In this document: in pieces, positions 1-7,165 of the stretch | How the letters are laid out: every line of letters begins with the position of its first letter | Position numbering within the stretch: position 1 is the stretch's first letter | Assembly (NCBI GenBank): GCA_046729255.1 | Contig: JBKPGF010000013.1 | Span: 1-64,000, forward strand | Direction: 5' to 3' | Origin: PALSA-612 sp046729255 | GTDB lineage: Bacteria; Actinomycetota; Thermoleophilia; Gaiellales; Gaiellaceae | DNA: 64,000 nucleotides | Position numbers and translations under genes: made by a program | Notes under the pieces: model-generated | What the model was told of the DNA's origin: nothing | Database searches by the model: none | What the model saw: only the letters and a program-made list of their open reading frames with translations

Positions 1-6
1 AGTCGG

Positions 7-294
7 TTAGCCCAGCGCCAGGATACGCTCCGCCGTCTCCGCGTTGATCGAGCTGCCCGGCTTCATGATCTTCGAGATGAGGGCCGGACTCACGCCCGCG
101 CGTCTCGCAACCTCGGTCTTCTTCACACCGGCCGCCACGAGTTCCTCGACGCGAGCTCGTGCCTCGTCCGCGTAGACGAGACGCCGCGGCTTGATGAGCG
201 CCAGCCGCGCGAGCTTGCGGCGGCGCCGCTGGCAGGCGTAACAAATGCAGGTCGGGCCGTGTCGCGGCCACGGTGCAGCATCGCTTGACGACAC
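7..294 (-). CDS. small helix-turn-helix protein with cysteine knuckle
   Basis: This is a 95-residue protein starting at GTG. Near the N-terminus it has a Cys-x-Cys-x2-Cys cluster (C16, C18, C21) followed by four arginines, which could bind zinc or nucleic acid. Residues about 57-77 read as a helix-turn-helix (KKTEVARRAGVSPALISKIM), so it is probably a DNA-binding regulator. Similar knuckle-plus-HTH proteins occur in actinobacterial phages and integrated elements, which suits its position in the accessory region. The target is unknown. Confidence 0.6.
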   Translation of the reverse strand: MSSSDAAPWPRHGPTCICYACQRRRRKLARLALIKPRRLVYADEARARVEELVAAGVKKTEVARRAGVSPALISKIMKPGSSINAETAERILALG

Positions 295-530
295 GGACTA
301 GCTCACCCGCCTCGATCCGCACGCGAACGCGGCAACATCGCCCGACCCGTCCGCATCGTGCTTTTCACGCAGGACTCTTGCTGCGAACGATGAGAGCGGG
401 TAAGCGCGTCTCGTTGCATCTAAAAAAACCACCCGGAGCGCGCCCCGCAGGCGGTGACCCCCGAGGCGCGGCCCCGAGTTCCGAGGCGCTCGCCGCACGA
501 GCTGCCCCGAGCTTCATGACCCTCTTGCCT

Positions 531-794
531 TCACCACCGCCGCGGCCGTATCCCCTTCGCCTCGAGCAGCCTGTCGGCTTCGCGTCGTCGCGCGTCGGCC
601 GCGCTCGGCGGTGGCCCCCAGGCGAGCTTGGGGCCAGCCGCGGCCGCCTGCGTGAGCAGGCGCTCGGTCGGGTCGAGCGATGGCAGCTCCGGCGCCGCCT
701 TCGCGGGCGTGATGACGCCGAGCCGCCGCGCTTCCGCCCAGTCCGCGGCCGTCCAGTACCGCCTAGGGTGCGTCTCCCACCATGGCCGCGTCAT
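531..794 (-). CDS. hypothetical protein, last of a coupled trio
   Basis: This encodes 87 residues rich in Trp, Arg and Ala, with no domain I recognise. Its ATG overlaps the stop codon of the upstream 138-residue gene in an ATGA arrangement, so it is probably translated by coupling as the third gene of a minus-strand trio (1389 to 531). The coupling and a composition unlike a shadow frame support it as real. It is probably an accessory-element protein of unknown function. The 236 bases between it and the next gene at 294 show nothing I can assign. Confidence 0.45.
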   Translation of the reverse strand: MTRPWWETHPRRYWTAADWAEARRLGVITPAKAAPELPSLDPTERLLTQAAAAGPKLAWGPPPSAADARRREADRLLEAKGIRPRRW

Positions 795-1207
795 GCCGAC
801 GCCTTGACGATCTTGCCGTCGACAATTTGAGCGCCGTAAATCTCGCCGTGAACTACGTACGTCCCCTCGATCGCGTCCGCCCTCGCCAGGAAGACGAGCT
901 TGCCGTCGGCGACAAGGAACAGGGAGATGTTGCGGGTCGCGTCAGTTCCAATGCTCAAGAGCGGAGCGCCGTGTACCTGGCGGTACTCGACGCCGGAAGC
1001 CTTGTCCCTCCAGCGCCTCCGGCCAAGGGGCTCGAAGTCTGCGAGTCGCCCCTGCGCCCACTGCTTGCGGGCCTCGGCAAGCCGCTCGGGCCAGGCGACG
1101 TTGCCGTCGTCGACCACGCCCGCCCTGGTCGTGTCCGCCGTGAGCTGCCCCCCGTGCGCGCCGGCCGGGATGGTACCGCGGCCAGTCGGCCAGTCCTCGC
1201 TGCTCAT
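791..1207 (-). CDS. hypothetical accessory-region protein
   Basis: This is a 138-residue protein of unknown function. The C-terminal half (about residues 60-135) alternates hydrophobic and charged residues like a small beta-rich domain, with no signal peptide or membrane segment. The start overlaps the stop of the upstream ribbon-helix-helix gene (ATGA), and its own stop overlaps the next start the same way, so the three genes form a tight operon. Its partners suggest a role in a mobile-element module, but the sequence alone does not support a function. Confidence 0.5.
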   Translation of the reverse strand: MSSEDWPTGRGTIPAGAHGGQLTADTTRAGVVDDGNVAWPERLAEARKQWAQGRLADFEPLGRRRWRDKASGVEYRQVHGAPLLSIGTDATRNISLFLVADGKLVFLARADAIEGTYVVHGEIYGAQIVDGKIVKASA

Positions 1208-1389
1208 GATCGCTCGCCCTCCTTCTCTCCTTCTTCGTGGTCGGGTTGCTGCGTCAGGCCGAGTCGGATGCTGCGGCGAACTTCGGCAGACAGCGAGCGG
1301 TCGTTCTCGCGTGCGCGCTCGCGGAGCAGCTCCTTCATCTCGCGGCCGACGTTGACGACGACGACCGCTCCGGCTTCGTATTCACTCAT
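1204..1389 (-). CDS. ribbon-helix-helix (Arc-like) DNA-binding protein
   Basis: At 61 residues this is the usual size for a ribbon-helix-helix protein. Residues about 8-15 (AVVVVNVG) form the predicted beta strand. Helix A follows, then the turn before an RSLSAEVRRSIR helix, the typical pattern of Arc/CopG or antitoxin-type proteins. It heads a three-gene operon with ATGA overlaps. It could be an element regulator or an antitoxin; the coupled 138-residue downstream gene is not an obvious toxin. It probably autoregulates, but no operator was identified. Confidence 0.55.
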   Translation of the reverse strand: MSEYEAGAVVVVNVGREMKELLRERARENDRSLSAEVRRSIRLGLTQQPDHEEGEKEGERS

Positions 1390-1457
1390 GGCAACAGTTT
1401 ATATGCCGGTGGTGACAGAATGGACAACCGTGTCGGCAAGTCGGGCAACGCCCCTTC

Positions 1458-1544
1458 GTGGAGCTCACCTGCGACGAGTGCGGCGTCGACTTCCAGATCT
1501 CCGTCCGTCAGGAGTACGAGCATCGCCGCCACGCGAAGCCCTGA
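1458..1544 (+). CDS. tiny C2H2-like zinc-finger peptide
   Basis: From the GTG at 1458 this frame encodes 28 residues with Cys-x2-Cys (TCDECGVDF) and a distal His-x3-His (HRRHAK), the spacing of a single zinc finger. The frame is open back to 1416 but has no other start codon, so GTG is the only option; no clear ribosome site precedes it. Similar single-finger micro-proteins are common in actinobacterial phages and integrated elements. It is too short for ordinary gene callers and is supported only by the finger pattern. Confidence 0.35.
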   Translation: MELTCDECGVDFQISVRQEYEHRRHAKP

Positions 1545-1559
1545 TGCGGCTTGGTCGAC

Positions 1560-2237
1560 CTAGGTCGGTAAGGGCTGCGCTGCTGGCCCCTCGGCGGGGA
1601 CGGGTCGGCGCCAGATGAGAACGGCGAAGGCGAGCAGCCAGACCGACCAGAGGATGTAGCCGACGAAGTTGGCGAAGTCGGTACCGGGCACGTCGAGCGG
1701 AACGAGAACTCCGACCGCGATCAGTACTGCCGCTGCCAGTCCGACGTACGTGAACCATCGCCCTGCAATGCGGTGTCCGAGCGCATACACGATGAGGACT
1801 GTCCAGATGGCGGTCAGGAGGTAGCCGAGCGTCTCACCGACCACCTCGCCGAGCACAGTGTGGACCGTCTCGAAAGCGTCTGTGTCGTCTCGGTCGGCAA
1901 GGAACGGGACGATGAGCGGCCAGCGTGAGAGACCGATCACTTGGACGATCGCAGCTGCGATCCCGACCCACATCGACCAGCGTCCGAGATCGTTCGCGGC
2001 GAGACGGCCGAGCAGGATCGCGATGGGAGCGAGCAACGCTGCGCCCAGGGCAAGCAAGACGAAGAGCGTGATGATCGTTCCTTCATCGGCGCGGAACTCC
2101 GTAAGGATCTCGTCGGCAGGCTCCTGGAGGATGTCCGGGTAGTCGAAGACTGAGCCCAGGCCCAGGAAGGCGACGTTGACCAGCACCACGGCGATCACCA
2201 TGAGGACTGCGGCGGCACGCCGGGTCTTGCGAGCCAT
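1560..2237 (-). CDS. DUF4386-type multi-pass membrane protein
   Basis: This encodes 225 residues with about six hydrophobic membrane segments and a short cytoplasmic C-terminus, resembling the DUF4386 family of uncharacterised membrane proteins. The ATG at 2237 (MARKTRR) is preferred over one nine codons upstream because it places a basic stretch directly before the first membrane span. It stands alone in the accessory region and differs from its small soluble neighbours, so it may be cargo. No function is known for the family. Confidence 0.6.
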   Translation of the reverse strand: MARKTRRAAAVLMVIAVVLVNVAFLGLGSVFDYPDILQEPADEILTEFRADEGTIITLFVLLALGAALLAPIAILLGRLAANDLGRWSMWVGIAAAIVQVIGLSRWPLIVPFLADRDDTDAFETVHTVLGEVVGETLGYLLTAIWTVLIVYALGHRIAGRWFTYVGLAAAVLIAVGVLVPLDVPGTDFANFVGYILWSVWLLAFAVLIWRRPVPAEGPAAQPLPT

Positions 2238-2361
2238 GAACAACCCTAGGCCGCCGAAGGGCACAGGGTCAAGTTACCGTGGTCGGTTTCGCCGAGCAGG
2301 CGATGACGTCCTAAAGAGCCATCTAGCGCTCGTGCTCTGATCCGATTACGCTCGCACCTCC

Positions 2362-2535
2362 GTGAGTGCATGCGAGCCCCCGACGACGCTCCGCTGCGGC
2401 GAGTGCGCCACCGAGTCTGAGAACGGCCTCGGCTGGCGGGCGGATGTCGTGGGCGTCGGTGACGAGGTCTACGCCGCCGAAGAGGTCGTGACGTACTGCC
2501 CGAAGTGCGCGGAGCGGGAGTTTGGCGAGCCCTAG
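2362..2535 (+). CDS. small two-knuckle zinc-ribbon protein
   Basis: Starting at GTG, this 57-residue protein has two Cys-x2-Cys knuckles (RCGECA near the N-terminus and YCPKCAEREFGEP at the end) separated by about 30 residues, a classical zinc-ribbon layout. The frame is open only from 2341 and GTG is the sole start. Acidic, low-complexity-free composition supports it as coding. Such proteins occur in actinobacterial phages and islands and may bind nucleic acid or a partner protein. It runs against the surrounding minus-strand genes. About 260 bases from 2536 to 2798 show no convincing gene. Confidence 0.55.
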   Translation: MSACEPPTTLRCGECATESENGLGWRADVVGVGDEVYAAEEVVTYCPKCAEREFGEP

Positions 2536-2798
2536 CGGCCCGCCCAGGAGTCCCCAAACAGTCCACAAACGCCCGGAAACGACGCCGCTCAGCCAAGCCG
2601 GTCGATGCCCGGAAACCGTGGGGCCAAGCCACTTCCCGCCACCTCCGAGCACCCCCCGCCACCCGTCCTCCAACCCCCCATTCGTTGAGCACGTAGGGCG
2701 GTTCGTTGCCCGTCGCCTTTCTTGGTGTCTAGCGGCGAGGCTCAGGGCTTCTTCATTTCCGCCTCGAGTTCGGCCCTGAGCATGGGTAGGTTCCCCTT

Positions 2799-3413
2799 TC
2801 ATGCGTCCGCCTCCGCGTCCAATCGGTTGCGCTCCCACAGCGGCAGCGGCTTGCCGTCTACTTCCGCCTGGAGCTCGGCGCGGACTTGTTCCACCTTGCC
2901 GGCGTCGATGAGTCGAACCCACCGCTCGGCCTCAACGACGCCGAACGCGGAGACCATGACGATCGTCTGCGGCTGCTCCTTCTGCTGCGTGTGTTCAGCC
3001 AGCAGTCGGCTGAAGAGGGCTTTGTCCTGGAGGGCCAAGTTGCCGAGAAGGCTGGGGTCCTTCTCCATCTCCTCGTAGATCCAATCGAGGCTGCGGTCCC
3101 AGGTCGCCTTGCGGCGGTCCTTGGTCCAGCCGCTGGCGCGCTCCTTCTGTTCCTTCTTGGCGCGCCGAGCCTCATGGCTCTTTCTGGCGAGCTTGCGGAA
3201 GCGCTCTGAGGTCTCGGGGTCCGGTTTTCGGTCGTCGGGTACGCGCTGGGCTGTAACTGGAGTCACCGAAGGAAGCGGTGCGTCATGGCTCTCGGCCGCC
3301 GCCTCCTCCTCGGTTCGCGGTGCGCCAGCATTTGCGGGCGCTTCTGCGCGGGCGTCCTCCGCACGGAGCTCCGCATCAGCCCAGCGTGACCAGCGTAGAT
3401 CGTCGCTACTCAT
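2799..3413 (-). CDS. hypothetical charged protein of the accessory region
   Basis: This is a 204-residue, strongly charged, soluble protein. Residues 1-70 are Ala/Glu-rich and probably disordered. Residues about 70-110 are Lys/Arg-rich (KLARKSHEARRAKKEQKERA), and the rest is helical with WIYEEMEKDPSLLGNLALQDKAL. The layout recalls small DNA-packaging or scaffold-type phage proteins, but no diagnostic motif is present, so this is only a resemblance. Its stop overlaps an ATG at 2802 that opens a frame I do not trust, because that frame runs antisense to the zinc-ribbon gene. Confidence 0.5.
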   Translation of the reverse strand: MSSDDLRWSRWADAELRAEDARAEAPANAGAPRTEEEAAAESHDAPLPSVTPVTAQRVPDDRKPDPETSERFRKLARKSHEARRAKKEQKERASGWTKDRRKATWDRSLDWIYEEMEKDPSLLGNLALQDKALFSRLLAEHTQQKEQPQTIVMVSAFGVVEAERWVRLIDAGKVEQVRAELQAEVDGKPLPLWERNRLDAEADA

Positions 3414-3428
3414 CGCAGTCCTCGCGTG

Positions 3429-3509
3429 TCACGACCGGCGGATTGAAAATCTGCGTGCACGTTGGAATGGTAGAGCAGGAGCCGGCGAGAACCACCCTGG
3501 AGCGGTCAC
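3429..3509 (-). CDS. possible 26-residue coupled micro-ORF
   Basis: A GTG overlaps the stop of the upstream gene (GTGA) and opens a 26-residue frame with a basic C-terminus (RARRFSIRRS). The only evidence is its place in a run of 4-base-coupled ORFs and its end just before the next gene. It may be a real element micro-protein or chance. Confidence 0.2.
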   Translation of the reverse strand: MTAPGWFSPAPALPFQRARRFSIRRS

Positions 3510-3673
3510 GCGGCCTCGGCCTCTTCGAGCTCGATCGCCTCGTACAGCTCGAGCGCGAGCTCGTCGACGCGCTGGCGCACAGGCTTCGGCGCGCCCTCCT
3601 TCACGACCTTGAGCAGCTCGAGCATGATCGCTCGGAACCTCGGCTGGTCGAGGACATACCGGGGCGCTGTCAC
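3506..3673 (-). CDS. small helical hypothetical protein
   Basis: From the GTG at 3673 this encodes 55 residues, mostly helical and acidic toward the end (LALELYEAIELEEAEAA). The start overlaps the stop of the excisionase-like gene by four bases (GTGA), which is why this start is preferred over an ATG 26 codons upstream that would read back into that gene. Function is unknown. Position suggests it is co-expressed with the excisionase-like protein. Confidence 0.45.
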   Translation of the reverse strand: MTAPRYVLDQPRFRAIMLELLKVVKEGAPKPVRQRVDELALELYEAIELEEAEAA

Positions 3674-3900
3674 TGCGCACCCGCCTTCGGCCGAACGACT
3701 CGCCCGCCGTCCGCCAGGTCGACGTGCTCGAGCTCGGCGCCGTCGAGCCACGCCTCGAGCTCGTCGGGGATGAACAGGCAGCGACGCTGGCCGGCCAGCC
3801 GACGGTGCGGGATCGTGCCGGTGCGCGTCAGTTCGTGCACGGCACGCACGCTCCGGCGTAGGAGCTGGGCGACTTCCTCCGCGACGAGGTAGCGGGTCAT
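3670..3900 (-). CDS. excisionase-like helix-turn-helix protein
   Basis: The 76-residue product starts at the ATG at 3900 (MTRYLVAEEVAQLLRRS). It has the winged-helix pattern of excisionases and MerR-like HTH-17 proteins: a first helix choosing the DNA site (YLVAEEVAQLLRRSVRAVHEL), the TGTIPHRR wing entry and the RRCLFIPDELEAWL helix. Such proteins bend DNA and direct excision by tyrosine integrases, or act as small repressors. It lies about 650 bases from tRNA-Arg, as expected near an attachment site. It is the first of a minus-strand coupled run ending at 2799. No integrase is adjacent, so it may instead be a regulator. Confidence 0.6.
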   Translation of the reverse strand: MTRYLVAEEVAQLLRRSVRAVHELTRTGTIPHRRLAGQRRCLFIPDELEAWLDGAELEHVDLADGGRVVRPKAGAQ

Positions 3901-4553
3901 GCCACCCCCCGGACCACGCTGACGCACCACCCGCCAGAGCGGGCGACGTGGGCTAAATGAGGATCGCCGCTGCTACTTCGACCGGGCGAGCGAGCGCGGC
4001 AGCGCGTGGTACGCCGAGTCCGTCTCGGCGTCGAGCAGGAACGACGAGGGGTGCGTGCCAATGTCCGCGCCTTCGGCACCCGCAGGATTTGCCGCAGAAG
4101 TACCGGCGGCGGCACTCTCCTCAACTTGGAGAGCGATGGCCGAGCGAGCAGGGCGGCGTCCATGAGCGGTGCCGGCGTGCCGTAGCGGCGGAGGTTCTGC
4201 TCGGTGGGAGAGTCCATCAGTGTCGCGGTACTCCAATGATCGGATGACGCAACCAAGGGTAACCGCAGCGGCGGACAGCACACCCGAAATGGAAAGCGCG
4301 CCGCCCCTACAGCGACGCGCTCTCACCCGACCTCGACCGCGACGACGAGGACTTGGAGCGGATGGTACACCCGGCGTCGGCTGTTACGGCGCATAAGACT
4401 CGCTTATGGGACTTGTGACTCGCTAGTAACAGGTTCGGCACATGCCGAAAGTGGGAGCCTCTCGGCCATTCTGTACGTCCCCTTGTACGCGCATCCCCTC
4501 CGCTGTTGCCGCTCTTGCGAACGAGTATTGGCGATTTCCAGGGAGTTTGTCTA
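3901..4553. other. gene-poor stretch beside tRNA-Arg
   Basis: No complete gene is convincing here. Several overlapping frames on both strands are open for 80-130 codons but look like Arg/Ser/Ala-rich shadow frames. One plus-strand frame from 4263 to the TGA at 4418 has protein-like composition (YSDALSPDLDRDDEDLERMV) but no start codon, and may be the tail of a lost gene. This is where an integrase would be expected for an element inserted in the tRNA, so decay or deletion is possible. Confidence 0.4.
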
Positions 4554-4625
4554 TGGCCCCGAGAGGAGTCGAACCTCTGCACGCGGATTCGAAGTCCGCC
4601 GCTCTATCCACTGAGCTACGGGGCC
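4554..4625 (-). tRNA. tRNA-Arg(TCG)
   Basis: Read on the minus strand this folds as a standard 72-nt cloverleaf. The acceptor stem is GGCCCCG/CGGGGCC with discriminator A. The D arm is GCTC...GAGC, the anticodon stem GCGGA/TCCGC with loop CTTCGAA (anticodon TCG), and the T arm AGAGG/CCTCT with TTCGA. CCA is not encoded. Its 3' end faces the accessory region at 1-4553, consistent with use as an integration site. Confidence 0.95.
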
Positions 4626-4705
4626 GTAGGCTCAGTGTACGCAGGGTGGTTGCCAATCCCCGACGGGCTGTGGGAGGGTAGGGCGGACCAGACAAAGGAG
4701 GCAGG

Positions 4706-5113
4706 ATGGATCAGGCTTCTGCAACCGCGCGCGCGGCCACGGGCACGGGGTGGGCAACGTTCGCCGGCGTCTTCTTCCTCGTCGCCGGCACGTTTCAGGT
4801 CATCGAGGGCATCGCCGCGCTGTCGAAATCGAGATACCTCTTCGCGCAGGTGCTCTTCGCCAACCTCGAGTTCTGGGGCGTCGTGCTACTGATCGTCGGC
4901 GGGCTGGGCATCTTCGCCGGCTACGCGATCCTGTCGCGGCAGGAGATCGGTCGCGTGCTCGGCATCGCGCTCGCGAGCCTCGGCATCGTCGTGCAGCTGA
5001 TGTTCGTCAACACGAACACGTCGTGGGGCCTCGTCATGATCGCCGTGTACATGGCGATCCTCTACGGCCTGATCGTGAAGGGCGAGGAGACGGGGGAGGT
5101 GCCGCGGGCCTAA
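4706..5113 (+). CDS. four-span membrane protein (DUF7144-like)
   Basis: This is a 135-residue membrane protein with four hydrophobic spans (about 18-40, 55-75, 83-103 and 107-125) and a short polar C-terminus. It resembles the uncharacterised actinobacterial family DUF7144. A strong ribosome site (AAAGGAGG) sits just before the ATG. It ends against the opposite-strand methyltransferase, the two stops overlapping by four bases. It is probably monocistronic; function unknown. Confidence 0.7.
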   Translation: MDQASATARAATGTGWATFAGVFFLVAGTFQVIEGIAALSKSRYLFAQVLFANLEFWGVVLLIVGGLGIFAGYAILSRQEIGRVLGIALASLGIVVQLMFVNTNTSWGLVMIAVYMAILYGLIVKGEETGEVPRA

Positions 5114-5709
5114 CGCCGCGTCGCGAGCACGAGCGCGTCGACGGCCTCCACCGTCGAGCCGTCCTCGAGCTCGACGGGCCGCCGCACCTGCTCCGCGCGG
5201 CCGACGGCGAGCCGCGGGAGCTCGGGCACGATGTCCGCGGCCGTGTAGAGGACCGAGGGGCTGGTGGGCCCCGGTGCGCCGGTGCCGATGTTCGTGAGGT
5301 CGTGCCCCACGAGCAACAGCGTCCCGCCTGGGCCGACGGCCGCTTCGGCCTTGGCCAGGATCGCCCGTCGCTCATGTGGGGGCACGTGGAGGTAGGCGAG
5401 GAGTACGAGCTCAAACGCGGCTTCGGGCGGCTCGTAGCCTACGAGGTCGGCCTCAACCCAGTCGACGTCGACTGCGTGCTCGGCCGCTCGCTCGCGCGAC
5501 TGACGGAGCGCCTCCGGCGAGAAGTCGACCGCCGTCACTCGCCAGCCGCGCTCGGCGAGCCAGACCGCGTGCCGTCCGGAGCCGCAGCCGAGGTCGAGCG
5601 CGCGACCGGGTGCAAATCCCTCGAGGGCGGCCAGCACGACCGGGCTCGCTTCGCCGTGCGCATGCAAGCTCTTGTCGAGCCACCGCCGATCCCACTCGCG
5701 CGCGTCCAC
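5110..5709 (-). CDS. class I SAM-dependent methyltransferase
   Basis: The 199-residue protein has the Rossmann methyltransferase core. Motif I is ALDLGCGSGRHAVWLAERG (about 37-55) for SAM binding, followed by the acidic strand end VTAVDFSPEAL, motif II/III around VEADLVGYEPP, and FELVLLAYLHVPP. It resembles TehB/UbiE-like small methyltransferases; the substrate cannot be read from sequence. It lies directly upstream of the cyclophilin gene's 3' side on the same strand. The RAILAKAEAAVGPGGTLLLV region is the usual post-motif strand. Confidence 0.8.
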   Translation of the reverse strand: MDAREWDRRWLDKSLHAHGEASPVVLAALEGFAPGRALDLGCGSGRHAVWLAERGWRVTAVDFSPEALRQSRERAAEHAVDVDWVEADLVGYEPPEAAFELVLLAYLHVPPHERRAILAKAEAAVGPGGTLLLVGHDLTNIGTGAPGPTSPSVLYTAADIVPELPRLAVGRAEQVRRPVELEDGSTVEAVDALVLATRR

Positions 5710-5716
5710 GCGAACG

Positions 5717-6385
5717 TCAGCTCTCGCGGACGGAGACGCGCTCGATCACGACCGGCTGGGTCGGCTGCTCCGTCTCGTCGCCGAGCGCCCCGATCCGCTC
5801 GACGGTGTCGAGACCGTTCGTCACCTCGCCGACGATCGCGTACTCGGCCGGGAGGCCCGCGTCCTCGGCGGTAACGACGAAGAACTGGCTGCCGCTCGTC
5901 CCGACTGGCTCGAGCTGCGTCTTCGCCATCGCCACCACGCCTCGGGTGTACGCGGCATCGGTAGGGGGCGGATCGACCGTCGAGTATCCCGGCCCGCCAC
6001 TGCCCTTGCCGGTGGGGTCGCCACCCTGAATCACGAAGCCCGGCACGATGCGGTGGAAGGTCGTGCTGTCGAAGAAGCCGTTCTTCGCGAGCGCGACCAG
6101 CGAGGCCGACGTCTGCGGCGCGAGCTGCTGGTCGAGGGTGATCTCGAAGTCGCCGCAGCTCGTCTCGACCACGAGCACGTACGTCGTCCCCTCGTCGAGC
6201 TGCGCGGACGGCTTTGTCGCGCCGCCGTCGGCCTTCGCCTCCGGCGCCTCGACGTCGGTGCAGCCCTCGGCGGTCGATTCATCGCCGCCGCCGCCGTCCC
6301 CGCCGCAGCCTGCGAGGGCCAGCACGACCAGTGCGAGGACGGCGAGGCGCACGACTCGATCGTAGCGGCGCGGTTGGCAGCTCAT
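5717..6385 (-). CDS. lipoprotein peptidyl-prolyl cis-trans isomerase (cyclophilin)
   Basis: The 222-residue precursor has a lipoprotein signal peptide whose lipobox ends ALAGC at about residue 27, followed by a Gly/Asp-rich linker. The cyclophilin domain spans about 70-220 and shows FHRIVPGFVIQGGDPTGKGSGGPGY and GTSGSQFFVV, the core catalytic and substrate-binding motifs. It would be anchored outside the membrane and assist folding of exported proteins. A GTG at 6352 would give a shorter signal peptide and is an equally good start. The gene is convergent with none and downstream of no clear operon partner. Confidence 0.88.
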   Translation of the reverse strand: MSCQPRRYDRVVRLAVLALVVLALAGCGGDGGGGDESTAEGCTDVEAPEAKADGGATKPSAQLDEGTTYVLVVETSCGDFEITLDQQLAPQTSASLVALAKNGFFDSTTFHRIVPGFVIQGGDPTGKGSGGPGYSTVDPPPTDAAYTRGVVAMAKTQLEPVGTSGSQFFVVTAEDAGLPAEYAIVGEVTNGLDTVERIGALGDETEQPTQPVVIERVSVRES

Positions 6386-6428
6386 GCCCAGTTAGGGCAA
6401 GCTCTCAGCATCAGAGAGGAGGGTGAAC

Positions 6429-6656
6429 ATGCCCGGAAAGACTGAGCCATTCAAGGCCCACCCTGGCGACGTCGTGACCGTCGAAGGCCACAAGGTCGGC
6501 GATGCTCGCCGCCAGGGCAAGATCCTCGAGGTGCTCGGCGAGCCTGAGCGCGAGCACTACCGCGTCCAGTGGGAAGACGGGCGCGAGACGGTCTTCTACC
6601 CGTCGAGTGACGCGACGATACGGCCAAAAGCCCGGGGCGCGAAGGAGGGCCGCTGA
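6429..6656 (+). CDS. DUF1918 small protein
   Basis: The 75-residue protein matches the actinobacterial DUF1918 family, a small SH3-like beta barrel: GDVVTVEGHKVGDARRQGKILEV, then YRVQWEDGRETVFYPSSDATI. The ATG at 6429 is six bases after AGGAGG. A GTG two codons earlier touches the ribosome site and is unlikely. Its stop overlaps the start of the YbaK-type gene by one base (TGATG), so the two are co-translated. The family is often linked to stress or regulatory roles, but its function is not established. Confidence 0.85.
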   Translation: MPGKTEPFKAHPGDVVTVEGHKVGDARRQGKILEVLGEPEREHYRVQWEDGRETVFYPSSDATIRPKARGAKEGR

Positions 6657-7126
6657 TGGCTGCCGAAGCGCTGACGGCGTTCCTCGACGGCGAGGGTGTC
6701 TCGTTCGAGCTGCTCCCTCACGACCACACGGAGCGGGCGGCCGAGGAGGCCGCTGCGCTCGGGATCCCACCGGAGTCAGTGGCGAAGACGCTCGTCGTCA
6801 CGGTGCCGGACGGATACGTCCGCGCCCTGCTCCCGGCAAACGACCGCCTCGACCTGCACAAGGTGCGCGAGGTCATCGGCGCGGGCTCGAAGAAGGCCGT
6901 GCATCTCGCGTCGGAGGACGACCTCGGGCGAGACTTCCCCGAGTTCGAGCTCGGGGCAGTCCCGCCCGTCGGTGGCCGCCGCGACCCCATCCTCGCCGAC
7001 GAGAGGGTTGCGAACCGCGAGCAGATCGTGTTCGAGGCAGGTGACCACGACGAGTCCGTGCGTCTGCGCTGGGAGGACCTCCGTCGGGTTGCCGACGTTC
7101 GCGTGGTCGAGATCCGGGAGGATTGA
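6656..7126 (+). CDS. YbaK/EbsC-type aminoacyl-tRNA deacylase
   Basis: The 156-residue protein matches the YbaK/ProX editing-domain family, which hydrolyses mischarged tRNAs such as Cys- or Ala-tRNA(Pro). Signs are SVAKTLVVTVPDGYVRALLPANDRLDLHKV, with the conserved Lys of the active site, and GAVPPVGGRRDPILADERV, the GxxPP signature. Freestanding deacylases are this length. It is coupled to the DUF1918 gene upstream. Its exact tRNA substrate cannot be read from the sequence. Confidence 0.85.
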   Translation: MAAEALTAFLDGEGVSFELLPHDHTERAAEEAAALGIPPESVAKTLVVTVPDGYVRALLPANDRLDLHKVREVIGAGSKKAVHLASEDDLGRDFPEFELGAVPPVGGRRDPILADERVANREQIVFEAGDHDESVRLRWEDLRRVADVRVVEIRED

Positions 7127-7165
7127 CGGGCCGGGCGCAGCCGCCTGGGTCATGATGGGCTGAGT

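Larger units (their letters stand above)
1..4553. mobile_element. putative integrated element end beside tRNA-Arg
   Basis: The stretch between the window start and the 3' end of tRNA-Arg holds short, mostly minus-strand ORFs of the kind carried by actinobacterial phages and integrative elements. They include an excisionase-like helix-turn-helix gene, a ribbon-helix-helix gene, tiny zinc-binding proteins and uncharacterised proteins, in runs coupled by 4-base overlaps. tRNA 3' ends are classic attachment sites. No integrase, relaxase or capsid gene is visible and the far junction lies outside the window, so both the element's identity and its left limit are inferred. Confidence 0.4.

Noticed and set aside
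298..498. 66-codon minus-strand ORF
   Set aside because: Arg-rich with no motifs and no coupling to its neighbours; probably chance.
2323..2802. Minus-strand frame starting at ATG 2802 overlapping the 2799-3413 stop
   Set aside because: Its latter half runs antisense to the zinc-ribbon gene at 2362-2535 and shows no coherent domain; the coupling overlap alone is not enough.
3957..4326. Overlapping open frames on both strands beside tRNA-Arg
   Set aside because: No frame has a good ribosome site or recognisable domain; all look like mutual shadows. The region is kept as gene-poor.
5376..6029. Long plus-strand ORFs (such as 4750-5874 and 5376-6029) antisense to methyltransferase and cyclophilin
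   Set aside because: Arg/Ala/Ser-rich translation, no domains, exactly mirror real minus-strand genes; typical high-GC shadow frames.
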